Part shown: in pieces, positions 12,441 to 30,609 of the stretch | Numbering within the stretch: the first letter of the stretch is position 1 | Layout of the letters: each line of letters begins with the position of its first letter | Assembly: GCA_950295325.1 (NCBI GenBank) | Contig: OX485804.1 | Span: forward strand, 23,436,001 to 23,500,000 | Reading direction: 5' to 3' | Length of the DNA: 64,000 bases | From: Polytrichum commune | Lineage: Eukaryota > Streptophyta > Polytrichopsida > Polytrichales > Polytrichaceae | Position numbers and translations under genes: made by a program | Notes under the pieces: model-generated | Told to the model about the DNA's origin: nothing | What the model saw: the letters and a program-made list of their open reading frames with translations, nothing else | Databases searched by the model: none

Positions 12441-13984
12441 CTCTATGTTGTCCACATGTGTCATGATGGCATGGCTTGGTCTATTTGCATGGTCAATATA
12501 GGGGAGGATTTTTTTCCTAATGATATGTGAAAAATACAAAGACTCGGAATAGTACAATGTCTTTGCTAGTGGACAATTACATCCATTAAAACAATTTATG
12601 GACAGTTCTTCGCTTCATTTTTTCCTTTGGCCACATCCTCTTGTTTTCTGAAGCTCATAGCACCCACCAAAGTAGTATCATCATGGGTTCTATCTTGCCT
12701 CCCATTTCAAAAGACCTCTTCTTGGAGCGCATTTTGGAGGCGATTATGGAGGGTATGTTTGATGAGGTTATTGCTCATTTGTCAAAGCTTTGTTTTGTGA
12801 ACATTGACTGAAGTCGGGTAATTAGGAATCATCTAAAGTGGCTTGCCCAATTTCATGCGATGCGAACCAACCAACACTATGCAACACATGCTACTATTTT
12901 TGGTTTGCAAGTTTTGGGAGAGAGTTTGGAGCTGAACCCAGATCACGACCAGGAAATGCAAGACTTGGAATATTACAATAATTCTACTTCAATGAGTGGA
13001 GAATCAGTTGGGGATGTGTTTGTTTGAAGTTTTCTTAAGGTTGTTGTTGCTACAACATGGCATCCTCAAGTGTTCATCCGTCGCTGAAGTGTAGGGTTTC
13101 CGAGTTCAAGGGGGCAACGTTTTGGACCTTGGGGTTGGAGATGTTCAATGTATGCTAGTTTTGTTCTTGCAAATATTCAATACTCCAGTGAGGTTGTTGG
13201 TTGTTTTCAAGTGCACCAAGTGTGAACAACATGGGTCATTCCCTTGGGCTTCAAGAATGTGCACGTTGTAAACATTCATCATTGTTGTTGGACATCGTTG
13301 TGGGCATGTCATGTGTGAAATACAATCAGGGCCATCTTCAAACCGCAATCCATATGACCCTAACCATGTCGCGTAACTCCAAATAACAATAATCGGGCAA
13401 CCAAAAAGCCCATTCAGGAGGCCAACAATTTCCTTCTAGCAGCACATAAAGTATATCAGGAAGCTACATGTACAACATGGTTACAGGGGCTGGCATGACC
13501 TTTAAAATTGTCCCCCCGAAAAACAGGCAAGCCCCAAAACGTTGGTAATAGGGGTTGCTCATGCTCAAGCTTCTCCCACACCCAAACATTGCTAGAGCAA
13601 CCATAAGGTGGGCGTCATGGGAGTAAACATTGCGGGAATCAACATGGCAGTAGTTCCAACACTGAATCAACCTATTTCGGCAACTTGCAACGTCAAGAGC
13701 TCATTAAGGGTTAATAAGCCCCCACATTGGCTTCACCATAATCATCCCTTGTCTCAACTCATTACCATCATCAGCACCCAATATGCTACAGTTCGCCCTA
13801 CTAATTAAGAAGCATTTTGGCACATCGCTGTATTGCATTTCGGCACATTCCCATTTTGGCATCCTATATAGCACAATTGCGCATATATACAATCAATCTA
13901 CCTTGATTGATTACCTAGCCCTTCTGAGTGATTAAATGCACTCACCCACTTGCGAGTTTGTCAAGGACCGACAGCGGCTCCCGA
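12441..13984. other. Intergenic stretch with one degenerate frame of unknown origin
   Basis: Plus-strand reading from about 12684 gives a codon-like stretch starting MGSILPPISKDLFLERILEA and interrupted by a stop at about 12809; it then continues for about 70 codons to about 13026. It may be a second ORF of the transposon upstream. I do not recognise it. The rest shows nothing. Confidence 0.35.
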
Positions 13985-14240
13985 GCAGTGTCTGGAACCA
14001 ACTGACAGCTACTTACAACAGATGATTGAACCGGTTGAGTTTGAGAAATAACCGGTGGTTGACGTTGGAGACTTCAGGAGAATTGCCGATCATTTTGGAG
14101 GAATCTATGGAAGAATACACCTCAAATGAATGAAAGCAAAAACCGGAAGATGATGTCAACATACATGTAACCGGTTGGATTTAGAATCACGTGGATCTTG
14201 ACCGGCTATGTATGCCCAAAAACTTCCCCGGGTACCGCTC
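13985..14240. repeat. Dispersed repeat, second copy
   Basis: It matches 6640-6886, including the CCGGTTGAGTTTGAGAAATA and GGATTTAGAATCAC segments and the end CCCAAAAACTTCCC. It lies 64 bp upstream of a PIF/Harbinger-type element. Confidence 0.7.
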
Positions 14241-14303
14241 CCAAGGGCAACCTGACTCCCAAATTCCAGCAACAACTTTGCAACAGAATTCAGCAAGGCC
14301 TAA

Positions 14304-14838
14304 GGGCCGTTTTACACCTAGAGGCCCGGCCAATTCGTTATGTAAGAGTCTTGAAATCCTCACTTGTGATTGGCCAAAAGGTTGAAGTTGGCCCCAACCC
14401 CTTTACACATAGAGGCCGGGCCGATTTGGTGGTATGAAATTTTTAATCAAAAAATGCATGGTATGACACGGCCCGAGGTCATTGAATTGGGTGCACCCAA
14501 AATGGAAGGCCAATTCTTGGCCTCGGGGCCAATGTCAAATTTCAATTTCAATTTTTTTTTAAATAAAGTATGATTTTTTCCGCAAAACTATATCCATTTG
14601 ATTATGTGGAAATATGAATGGCTCTATGCTAGATTACGCTAGATCTGTTGGATTATGCTAGATTTATTGAATCAACCTAGCTTCTTGGCCCTAAGACCTT
14701 CACATATGAAAAAATTGACCCCCATTATAATCTTATTATAATGTGGAGTTGAGGCCGGCCTCCAAACCAAAAAGGGCTGAAATTTCATGCAATCGGCCTC
14801 AAGGGGAATTGGCACGGCCTCTAGGTGTAAAGCGGCCC
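14304..14838. mobile_element. PIF/Harbinger-type miniature element (535 bp)
   Basis: The inverted ends (left GGGCCGTTTTACACCTAGAG; right the inverse with GCTTTACACC) are about 36 bp. TAA flanks both sides (14301-14303 and 14839-14841). A subterminal copy of the end motif (TTTACACATAGAGGCCGGGC) occurs at about 14402. Non-coding. Confidence 0.8.
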
Positions 14839-15961
14839 TAAGTTAGCAGCAAAACTGGCATCAATTTATTAGCAATCTCAACATCAACCTGGCAACAAAG
14901 TAAGAAGCATTGAAGCAACAGCAACAGCAGCAGTCGGAGCATCGCCCAACCTCCCAACAATATATAGCACAGCAACAACAAAACGCCCACCAACAATACA
15001 GTCTAACCCCCTTAATACAGCACTCGATAATACAACACCTCGATTATATGACACGTTTCCTGTCGACCAAACTTTCTATTGTCTATTTACCTTGATAATA
15101 TGACTATGATGCTTGTAGTACGGAGTTTTTAGGCTTGATTTGTCATATGATAGAGGTAATTCATGCATGCATGTGATGGGACCCACGTTGTGATCAGCTT
15201 TGGGATCAAGAGTACATGGTGAACTCGTCAATGGCTTACCTTAAGTTAACTCAAGTTGATTGTTGTAAACCTTGGTTTTGGAACAAACATTGCATTTTTG
15301 AGACTTTGGGTTTGGGTGGAGGTTGAAAGGTTTAGGGGTTGTTGGATCTACAACCTAGAATTCTAGAGTTGTGTATTTCTCTCTTCGATTCAAAATTTGT
15401 CCTCACACCTTAATCTGACATCTCTTTGAATTAGAAATCTCAAACCTCACCGACTTATACTCCTACGTTTGTCCATGCCACTCTTCAATTTCTTGGCTTC
15501 AGAGGTGACAACACTCTTGAGTGGCAGATGCTTTTCATTTTGGTTATGATATCAACAATTTCGGTGTTCATGACCATGTCTACACACAAAGCAACTTGCA
15601 CACAAATTGGTAAGCAGTGTTATTGGCCTCCTCTGCATTGGTTGAGGCACCGGAAAATGTTATAATATGGATGAGATTGATTTATATTATCAGCCCAACC
15701 AAACAAGACACTAAGCGGAAGGAAAAGGTTGTGGGCGCAACATTCAAAAGGATTGTCTCACTCTTGCACTTCTTGTAAACACGACAAACACCAACAAGCT
15801 AAAACATGTGATTATTTACAAATCTCTACACCAAAAATGCTTTGGAAGGTGATTAGCAACAAATTATGTGTGGTGGTTTGCAAACCGAACGGCTTGGATG
15901 ATATCATATGTATTTGAGAGTTGGAGATGAGCCTCAATGTACATTTCGAATCTCAAAAGTA

Positions 15962-16795
15962 GAAGGTACTTTTGATTATGGACAATTCTGCTACTCATTC
16001 CCTCAAGGATGTTGGTAGGGGTGAATCCATTGGTTTTTCAACCCTGCAGTTGAGCAATATTGTTGTTGTTGACTTACCACTTTCATATTACAAGTGTGGT
16101 TCAACCTCTGGATTAGGGAAAAATTGCTTCATTCAAAGTTCAATATAAGAAGAAGCTTTTGGAATGGGTCCACTCTCAATTTGATTCTTCTACTATGCAC
16201 AAGGATTTGAGGAAGTTAATACTTAAGTAAGGCATGCAATTATGTGGTGCTCTCAAGTGTGGAAAGAGACGAATCCCCAAATCACACGAAACAACCGGAG
16301 GATGTCCAAGACTTTCTTGCAAACTGGAGTGCCCATTTTTGCCATGGATGATGAACGTGAGAAATTGAGAATGAAAGAAGCATTATCGTAGACATGCTAC
16401 TAACCGTGCATATTTGGGTTTCAAATGGTTTTCCACAAGGTGGGTTAAACCTTTTTTGAATTTTTTTTTTAATTTGTAATTACTAAATGAGATGAGAGTA
16501 TTGTGGTAAAATGAAATGACAATTGTATTTGAAAAGTTGTAACCTTTCTACAATCAAGTTCACAACTATATGCATCAATGTGTGATCAATGTGCCATTCA
16601 AATAGATGAATTGGCAAGTCTCATTTCCTCTTTGAATCTTGGAGTGAAGAAGTGCTTGTTAACGAATATGTGCAATTAGCAAAAGAAGAAATTGTTGATG
16701 TAAAGTACAACATGACCGAGTTGGTGGATTTGAATGAAGAGCCAACATAGCTGAATGATGTGGATGATCAACCAACTCCAATAGTCAAGGATCCT
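15962..16795 (+). pseudogene. DDE_1 (pogo/Tigger/CENP-B-like) transposase remnant
   Basis: Frame-broken pieces appear in the family order. The third catalytic region KVLLIMDNSATH begins at 15962. LSNIVVVDLP follows, then after a frameshift HITSVVQPLD, a stop, and GKIASFKVQYKKKLLEW, the T-S-x-x-Q-P-L-D-x-G-x-I-x-x-F-K signature of DDE_1. The segment VWKETNPQITRN follows near 16260 and an acidic C-terminal part EEIVDVKYNMTELVDLNEE near 16690. Stops and shifts show it is inactive. The N-terminal helix-turn-helix region was not recognised. Confidence 0.75.
16384..16600. repeat. Segment shared with 30610-30822
   Basis: About 217 bp inside the pogo-type element, nearly identical to the left third of the inverted-end element at 30610-31260. 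The match begins exactly at TATCGTAGAC and stops abruptly after GCCATTCA. Confidence 0.8.
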
Positions 16796-17250
16796 CAAGC
16801 CTGTAAGTAAGTCCAACTAATATCAAATTTTGTAATGGAGCATCCTGCAGAGTTCTCAGTCAGGGATGTGATGAACATGCGATCATTTATGGATATATTG
16901 AACAAGATGTCAATTTCCAACATCAACAAACATCATTAGAAGACAATAGATTCTCACTTTCATGGTGTGTGATATGGTGAAGACATCACCATGGGACTAT
17001 ATTCCAAATTTTTAACTCCATATCGTGTGACGTAGTGAGCATTTTTTTCAATATGAATGTTCTTTCGTACATATGTGCCTTCATTGTGTATACAAAACGA
17101 CATTTTACACTTAAATAGACCATTTTCTTGAAAAACCTCGATAGTACAACATTTAAGTTCAGAATGTCATATTACACAAAGTATGACATTCAAATAATAC
17201 AACACTTTCTTGTGCAACCAAACGTGTCATATTAAAGGGGGAAAACAGTA

Positions 17251-18346
17251 CCCCTCATAGCACATCTATGGGCCCAGCTGGTGTTGGGTATAGGCTGTGA
17301 TGGGATTTGGAACCACAGCTGGCTTGCCAAACCAAGAAAGCAAGTGCTGGGATTAAGTGCAAATGGTCATGCCAACGGTTGTGTTGGTTTAGGTCATTTC
17401 CTCAAGTGGTTGATAAGCTTAATGCATGTGCTTCTACATTGGCATGACGATGGCTGAGGTTGAAGGGTGGGGGGGCCATGGCATCACCCACCTCTAAGGA
17501 GATTGAGGGAGCTCACCATGCAATGTGATTCAAAGTGCTGCTACATGACAAGTCATGGAGGCTACTCTATTTAACAAAGCACATCGATTTTAGAACCAAA
17601 TGAAACCAGATATATATATCACATATAAGTGGATTCTGCGTCTACAGCACGCAGGAGAGCAAAAGCCACCATCCACAACCAATCCAATAATATGAACATT
17701 ACAAAACTGAACTGATTTTATCATTTTGTAATATTGCCTGTATTTACAGATAGGAGGGACTGCCAAGTAAATTCTCACCCATCTGAGTATTGGAAAGCAA
17801 CAAAAAGCATGTGTTGTATGCAAGGATGCTACTTCTGAGAATACACTGGCTTCCAACTGTATGTGATTATGCAACAGTAAAACTGACATCAAAATGTAAC
17901 TTGCTTATACAATGGCATCCAACTGTACAATCACTATACTTCTGTGTGTTGATCATCTGTCTATATATACAGTCTGAGTCTAGTTACAAACCCCCAAGTG
18001 AGGAAATATCATTTCTCTTGAGAGAAAATCATGTAATACTTTCACAAAAGCTGTGGCACACCAGTACCAAAAGAGGAAAAGATTAGGGGGAACTCTTTTA
18101 GGAACTTGGGAGTAATAAAACAGGGCATGTGGTACCCAGACCCTTATTACACCCACATAAATATTGTGGCACCAAAAATTGATCTCAGTAATCAATAGTC
18201 AATTTACAATCAAACAACTCCCTCTGCACAAAGAGACGAATTCTCTCTCTAGAGGCACCAAACCTCATACTCTTACACTAGCTCCCGCCACAAACACAAA
18301 GGTGCTCCATCGTGTTGTCTCCTTGTCCAAGAGTGACAAATATAAT
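17251..18346 (-). other. 3' flank and probable 3' UTR of PECT1
   Basis: There is no coding sequence. The part next to 18346 should be transcribed as PECT1 3' UTR. I could not find a canonical AATAAA on the minus strand, so the transcript end is open. Confidence 0.45.
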
Positions 18347-24396
<6,050 letters not shown>

Positions 24397-25442
24397 CACT
24401 ACACTAAATATTGTCTTTAGTGTAACTAATCCTATTTGTCCGACTCAATACTGAATTGTAAACCGCCCAAGTAGTGTCACCAACACTGAATGCAAACCTA
24501 ACGTTATTTGTCATTCGTTGCTTGTGACAACCAGAGATGCCACTGCAACGCCGGGTTTAAACCGGACATACTATGCATCATCGGACATCCATATAACCAC
24601 CCCCACCAGAAGCCCCTACAACATGAATCACCATACAATTCATAGAATTTACATATTGTAACGACAGATTTGCCACAGAAACCCTTGATAGGAAAACCAC
24701 AAAATACCAACCGCTCATCAACAACATCATAACAAGGGGATGGAATGTAGCCCCACTCATGGTACTAGTCGGAGGCACAAGAGCCACTACACACATCCCA
24801 TCAATGAAAAACCTAGAAAGAAAACTTAAACTCCCTCTCATAAAAATAAAAAACACATTCCAACAAATTAACATAATCACCACACAATATGCACACTCAA
24901 TACTAGTCCATAAACGAAGACTAGAGAACCGACAATATGTCACAAACCTTCAAGACCTAGCACAACTAAATAAACTAACTTATAACACGGTACACTTTAC
25001 CCTATAAAACAATGCCGCTATACTGGATAAACCCCACTAACAATAGTCACATGCTACCGGCTACTAGTTACTAATATAGTGTCTACTCTCTGCAAAGGGT
25101 GAAGTAGTTCTACATCTAACGCCATTGCCCTAAGGCATGGCCAAGGATGTTCTACGAACAGACACTCTATTCACTCCAACCTCCTCCGGAGACCGGAGTT
25201 CTTCTTCTTCTTCTTCTTCATTTGTTGCGGGAAAAGAATCGGGCATTATAAATTTACAATGTTGCAAATAGTGTCACTTACTAAGTGAATTTCAATCATC
25301 CATGACAATAATTCATTAGGATGCAAACTACACCAAAAGTGGATGAACTTAAAGTAAATTGGGATGAGAATGGTTGTAAACTTATTCATTAGAAGTGTCA
25401 TTAGACAAGCTATCACAATGACATAAAATGTCTAGTGTAGTG
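24397..25442. mobile_element. CACTA-like miniature element, copy 2, split by a LINE
   Basis: It begins CACTACACTAAATATTG and ends TAGTGTAGTG. The flanking parts (24397-24511 and about 25229-25442) align with 3961-4362, and the interior 24522-25218 is a LINE insertion. No matching 3-bp duplication is left at its ends. Confidence 0.6.
24522..25218 (+). mobile_element. 5'-truncated LINE with RLE-like domain and TTC-repeat tail
   Basis: Coding remains read GFKPDILCIIG, then after a frameshift IQFIEFTYCNDRF and KYQPLI...RGW, then GGTRATTH and a basic tail KRRLENRQ. The order matches 5148-6113, but the sequence is clearly a different subfamily. The 3' end is GAGACCGGAG followed by a (TTC)n tail. 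Flanks CATTCGTTGC (24512-24521) and CATTTGTTGC (25219-25228) agree at 9 of 10 bases and look like a target duplication. Confidence 0.65.
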
Positions 25443-26070
25443 TTTCCTTTCAAAATGATGCCATGTAGGAGGCACCTCACTTTACCTCTTTTTGGTCTTG
25501 GATCCTCGTCTAAAGGCCTTCAGTCAAATTTTCATCTCTTGGTCAATAGAATTGTTCCATTTTGTCAAGCTCTCCTCCCCCCCCCCCCCCTCTCCCACTT
25601 GGACCCCCATTGAAAGGACCCCAAAGTTAACCCCTAAAGGTTGAAGCAAAATCCTTCCCAAAATCACTTTAAAAAATGTCATTTCAATGCATAGGGTTTT
25701 GAATAAAATATGTATGTCTTATGGTGGATATGATTGTATGGATGGCATCTTTGTAAAGTTAAGATTGTTCACATGAAATCCCAGTCGAAACCAACTACTT
25801 TATGATGATTTCATAAGAAGAAGAAAAAAATTGTTGCAATGACACTTGAGAAAATCCAATGGTCGCAAAGTTGAAGTCCTCGAGTTGGAGCAACTAGTGA
25901 TTTTTATTTTTTGTCTTTATCTACATTTGTATGATGGGATGGATGAGGAAGTTCAATCCAACAAGGGAAACACTTATGTAATATAAATAGATGTTAGAAT
26001 TTGAACTTCAAAATTTGGAGTTCATATGCCTAGTCTAGAGGTGGTCAAAAGTTCATTAATTGGATGATCA
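25443..26070. other. Intergenic stretch with a short repeat shared with 36.4 kb
   Basis: A poly-C run lies at about 25576-25591. About 70 bp at 25708-25775 match 36374-36445 (shared GACATCTTTGTA/GGCATCTTTGTA and AAGATTGTTCACAT). It may be LINE coding sequence in decay; nothing else is seen. Confidence 0.4.
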
Positions 26071-26177
26071 GTGTCTCTCACAATGAGAACACCTTCATGT
26101 TGCTTGAATCCTCAAAATTGGGATTTTGTCTTTCACCTTGTTGTTCATTTAGATTCTATTATCATTTATAGTCATGG

Positions 26178-26206
26178 CCCTAGAGAGACCGGAGTTCTTC
26201 TTCTTC
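26178..26206 (+). mobile_element. 29-bp LINE-tail micro-insertion
   Basis: It contains GAGACCGGAG plus (TTC)n, identical to the 3' end of the LINE at 24522-25218, and is flanked by a perfect 13-bp direct repeat TTTATAGTCATGG (26165-26177 and 26207-26219). Confidence 0.65.
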
Positions 26207-26219
26207 TTTATAGTCATGG

Positions 26220-26780
26220 TCAAGTTCTCCATCCCAATCCCAAGAATCCAAACCAATATGTTCTCAATGTCAAACATGAACTCACTTATGTGCAAGGCGA
26301 GACCTACACCTCATTAGATAACCACTCTCAAGCCTAGTTACACTTGATATTATGCATAACTTAACCAATTTTCTCTATAAAAAAACCAAGTGACAAATAG
26401 CATGGTAGACCATCCAACACATGGTTTGATAATGATTGTCAACATGCATGGGGAAACTTCCATGTGTGTTAAACTCTACTCATTCAAACAAAATGTACAT
26501 AATGGCTTTCAAAAAGTACCACATGATGATCAGGCACAAGAAACGCGCTCACCTGGAGGGCAAACAAAAGGATCTACATCTCCTACTCTAAAGTGACCCA
26601 AAATTATTTTGGAAGAGATTTGAAGAAAAAGACAATTCGACCTTCCCATTTACACCACATGAAGCAGTAGATTATTGCACAAAACTCTACACCTCAAGTC
26701 AAAGTACCAATGATTGCTTTGTTCCAACTATACAACTTCTCCATGTTTTAAAAAAGGGGGAAATAGGGGCTCATATGAAA
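26220..26780 (+). pseudogene. LINE fragment, linker region upstream of the reverse transcriptase
   Basis: One frame reads SDPKLFWKRFEEKDNS, then FPFTPHEAVDYCTKLYTSS (about 26588-26690). This is the P-K-x-F-W-K and later Y-x-x-L-Y pattern of the segment between endonuclease and reverse transcriptase in plant LINEs. Nearby readings such as DNDCQHAWGNFHVC fit the preceding part. Stops and shifts are present. The family match is by pattern only. Confidence 0.5.
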
Positions 26781-27055
26781 GACCTTAGCAAATCACAAGG
26801 CTGGGGATATCCATGGGTTGAAAGTTGTGTGCGATAATATTGAGGTTGTGTTCATATAGGATGATTTGTTGTAGTTGGGGTCTAAATGTGTGTTCTACAA
26901 CAGAGGGGGGGGGGGGGCTAGGTTGTGAATATATAATTTTGTTGCGAGGGCCAACTTTGATTGGTTGTAGTAGGATGGCCATTGTGGTTCTAGCACGTAT
27001 CGAAAGGCATGTGGTAGAATGGTAGCAATGATATGGATGTTTTATTGTGCTAATG
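26781..27055. other. Intergenic stretch
   Basis: A G-run lies at about 26906-26918. No gene or element end is seen. Confidence 0.4.
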
Positions 27056-27058
27056 TTA

Positions 27059-27584
27059 TGCCCCCTCCCCACCTGACTTTACCAAATAATCAGAGTCTTT
27101 CCTAAAAATCGGGTAAAACTCCCTCAGTTATAGGGGAGGCATCCGGCCATCCCAACGCACCTACAAGAATTTGCTCTTGAGATTTTTGAGTAGGTTTTGG
27201 TTAAATAGCTTTCACACATGGTCATGGTTTCGTCTACCAAGCAATGAATGTTTGATAGTTCTTGTCCTACCCCCAATTCCCTTACTACTCATTTATCTTA
27301 TTACCATTGGTTTTTGTTAACGGAGCTCCTCGTGCCCTCATAGCTAAGACTAAAAAGTAACCAATGACAAGGGCGGGAGGCGACACTTTACAAGGTCCTA
27401 TATTGTTGCCTCGTGTCTAGGTACCGATGGGAGGGTCGGTGCTTGACAGGCTTGAAACCTCCACTTTTACACCATGCCACATCATTCGCCAACTAGGCTC
27501 AGCACTGGATAATGTCGATGATGTGAAGGCCGTGTTCTTAGAACCAACTTTTAGGCTTAGGTAACGTCAGGTGGGGAGGGGGCA
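27059..27584. mobile_element. PIF/Harbinger-type miniature element (526 bp)
   Basis: The ends TGCCCCCTCCCCACCTGAC and its inverse pair for about 25 bp. TTA flanks both sides (27056-27058 and 27585-27587). The end sequence differs from the GGGCC families in the window, so it is a separate family. Confidence 0.75.
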
Positions 27585-29615
27585 TTAGCTTATGAGGTAA
27601 CTAATCTTAATGATTGACAATTATGATAGTTATTTATGGGGGCTCTTTTTGGTGGCCACTAGTATGGCCCAATGTATTGCTTTGTTTGTGGTTTGGTAGT
27701 CGGCGGGGTGTGCTATTCCAACACCTTGCCATTGTGATGTGAGGGTTGGGCCCCGTGAGCCAAAGACGGTGTCTCTTTGGTGGGCAAGTGGTAATTTTTA
27801 AGAGGGGTGGGCAAGGTGCATCAACCACAACCTGCTCGTTCTTTGTGCACCGAACTATATGCATCCACTTTGTTGCTCCTCCAATTTCTATAGAGATCAA
27901 GACTTTGGAAATCGCAAGCATGACCCTTTATTTACCCCCAAATATTGGCATGCATATCAACATGATTAAACTACAAATTTCATCGTTGATGTCCAAGTTC
28001 ATCAATTATATATATGTATATATGTGTGTTGTATATATATAGTAAATGAGTTCATATTAATCTACCACAAACAATAAATAAATGAGATCTATGTGGTTTT
28101 CAAATGCGAGTTTTTGGAAAATATGAATGAACACCAAAAATATTTATTTTTAAGATCATTTACATTTAAAAACTTGCTAAGTTGATGTGGTAAATATTGT
28201 GTGTCATACTCTTAAAGAAAAATCCACAGTTTTTAAATAATTTGGGGGATTGTATCGTGGGTGCACACTATTTACCAACCACATTACATAGTATCAAAGG
28301 TCCAAGAAACAAACAATGATATCTCCTTCAAATCTTGCTCATTCTCCATGACAAACACACTCTAACATGTGGAACTTCTCATGCTATTTACATAGACACC
28401 AAGCACGACTCAAAATATTGTTAAGAGCTTGTCATGTTCTTTACCAATTTGGGCACGAGTGACCATTCAAAGATAAAATCATCTTCCTTAAAAGAAACAC
28501 CTCTATGTTGATGTATTTTCTCTCAATTCTTGGACTAAGGAAGTGAGTCTAAAAATGCTCTTTGTATTCGCATCTTGAATTGCTCCTAATTGATGTCTTA
28601 CCCACATCTAAAAGTGAAAGCATAAAAATCTCAAGGCGAATTCTTCATTGAAAACCAAACTGACATACATGGATCACTATGAAATTATGCCCCCTACGTA
28701 TGAGAAAGTTTATAAAGAAAAACAAATGTATAAGTATCATGCTTGAAAATAGACTCGTGTATTTATGCTAAGCTTTTTAATTAAAGTGTAAATGCCTCCG
28801 CTACATATACAATATAATAATCATGAATTAAATAGGCCTTTATTACTTATGAAATCCACTTTCACTTTCCAATGAGAAAGTCATTGAATGTGTTTTTCAT
28901 CCATGGCATGTAACTCGACGATTGCATCAACACAAACAAAGACAAAAACACAACAACTCAGCCACAATCCAAAGAGACCAAAACTCAAGTGAGCCCTTGA
29001 GCGCTCCAAGGGCCTCTAGTTTGTCAAACCTATAACCCAAATGCAAACCCTAACAAGAATGGACAAGGTTGTCATTAAGGACTATTACCATACGATAACA
29101 ATGGGTGAAACTTGAATTCGATGAAACTTACACATCTATCGTCAAAAAAGTTTCTAAACCTTTGGGGCCCCTTTTGTACAATTACATTTACATTTACCTC
29201 AAAATCTTAATAACCTTTCTAAACTTATACACAATAGAGAAAACCAATAAATCTCCCTTATGTAAACTTTGTACACTAATGCCTCATATAGTACCCCTTT
29301 CTTACACTCACGTTAGTTTGTACGTTGTACAAAGAGTCCACCCATGGGATGAACATATACCTAGAGTGGTTGAAGATTCAAGTGGGACTAGCAATGCACA
29401 TTGTAATCAGGTGTAAAGGTTTCTAAGCATGTGGACCACTCCATAGGGATGAAAAGGTTAAATCATACTATACAAATGCCCACAATATTTACCATAATCA
29501 ATGTAGTGAAATGCATGACATAATATATTCAACTTTTAATGAGATTTGACTAGAAAAGTGTTCTCCAATGTATTGTGAGCTTTGTTTTCTACCTTCCATT
29601 CATGTGCAACAAAAT

Positions 29616-29649
29616 AGTAGTAGTAGTAGTAGTAATAATAGTAATAGTA

Positions 29650-29690
<41 letters not shown>
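29616..29690. repeat. (AGT)n/(AAT)n microsatellite
   Basis: Runs of AGT pass into mixed AAT/AGT and then an uninterrupted AAT run. Long Ser/Asn frames through it are artefacts. Confidence 0.9.
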
Positions 29691-29691
<1 letters not shown>

Positions 29692-30059
29692 TACAACGTC
29701 GGGCAATCCGATGTGAATTTGAGCATGTTGGTCCTACCCTGCTCAAGGATCCCCTTGGTGCAGGGTGGGGTTTACGGCCTACCTTGTGTTGGGTGGGCTC
29801 TTGGTTCTTTCGTCAAGTAGAAAGAATATTTCATAGCGGGAAAATGGACCGCTAATCCCTCCGTCCGGATTTGGGTACCTCTCCACTATCATCCTAGTAG
29901 TTTAGAGTCATCTCGAAGCATGTGCAACAAACAATTAAACCTAAGTATGTTTCAAAGATTTGTAAAGAACTTCACCTCGTTACTTGAGCTCAAGTGCAAA
30001 TGAAGAGACATCTTATCAAATTGACTTTATCCAAAAACAAAACTCAAAAATTCAAAAAT

Positions 30060-30086
30060 ACAACAACAACAACAACAACAACAACA

Positions 30087-30123
<37 letters not shown>

Positions 30124-30124
30124 T
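30060..30124. repeat. (CAA)n(CTA)n compound microsatellite
   Basis: About ten CAA units are followed directly by about eleven CTA units, with a sharp switch between the two. Confidence 0.9.
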
Positions 30125-30609
30125 AGGCCTGTCCATAGGGAAGCCAACAAATGATTGAACACGTGTTTTGCAATGGAAGTTGGCACTGTACTTCTGACAT
30201 TGTTCATTACCAATTCCTCACGCCAGTTGCTTGGAAAACTAGTGGCTCACAAGATACGAGGAAGCCTTTGGCCTCGAGCTGCTACATCACTCTACTTTTG
30301 ACAGTTTATTTACCACATGATAAAACCATCAATATACAATAAGGAATACATACATAGAGAAGGACTTATAAAAGGCCAAATCAAACACATGTCATGAGTC
30401 CTGTATACGAAATTCGGCTTCCCGGAAAACCTCGTTCCCTGTGTGTTTGTTTCTCCACCAATCCACTGGAATTCTTTACTTCGATCCAGGAATGTTCGGT
30501 GGATAACTTGTGGTTGCACCCCCAAAAAACAATGGGAAAGTACTCTTGCAACCGCTGTGTGCTAGGTGTCATGTAGTAAGACATACATTTTATAACATTC
30601 CGAAGCAAC

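Larger units (their letters stand above)
14999..17248 (+). mobile_element. pogo/Tigger-type (Tc1/mariner superfamily) DNA transposon, inactive
   Basis: The left end CAGTCTAACCCCCTTAATA and right end ATATTAAAGGGGGAAAACAG are inverted and flanked by TA at 14997-14998 and 17249-17250. The CAGT start, C-rich end and TA duplication fit pogo/Tigger elements. ATGACACGTTT-type subterminal motifs are also inverted (about 15050 and 17223). The 2250-bp length is enough for a whole transposase gene, whose remains are annotated separately. Confidence 0.8.
27588..30609. other. Intergenic stretch with trinucleotide repeats
   Basis: There is no recognisable gene. (TA)n occurs at about 28007-28040. The codon-like frames at 27634-27921 (minus) and 29105-29416 (plus) match nothing I know. 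Confidence 0.4.

Noticed and set aside
29568..29855. Ser/Asn-repeat frame
   Set aside because: Translation of a trinucleotide microsatellite.
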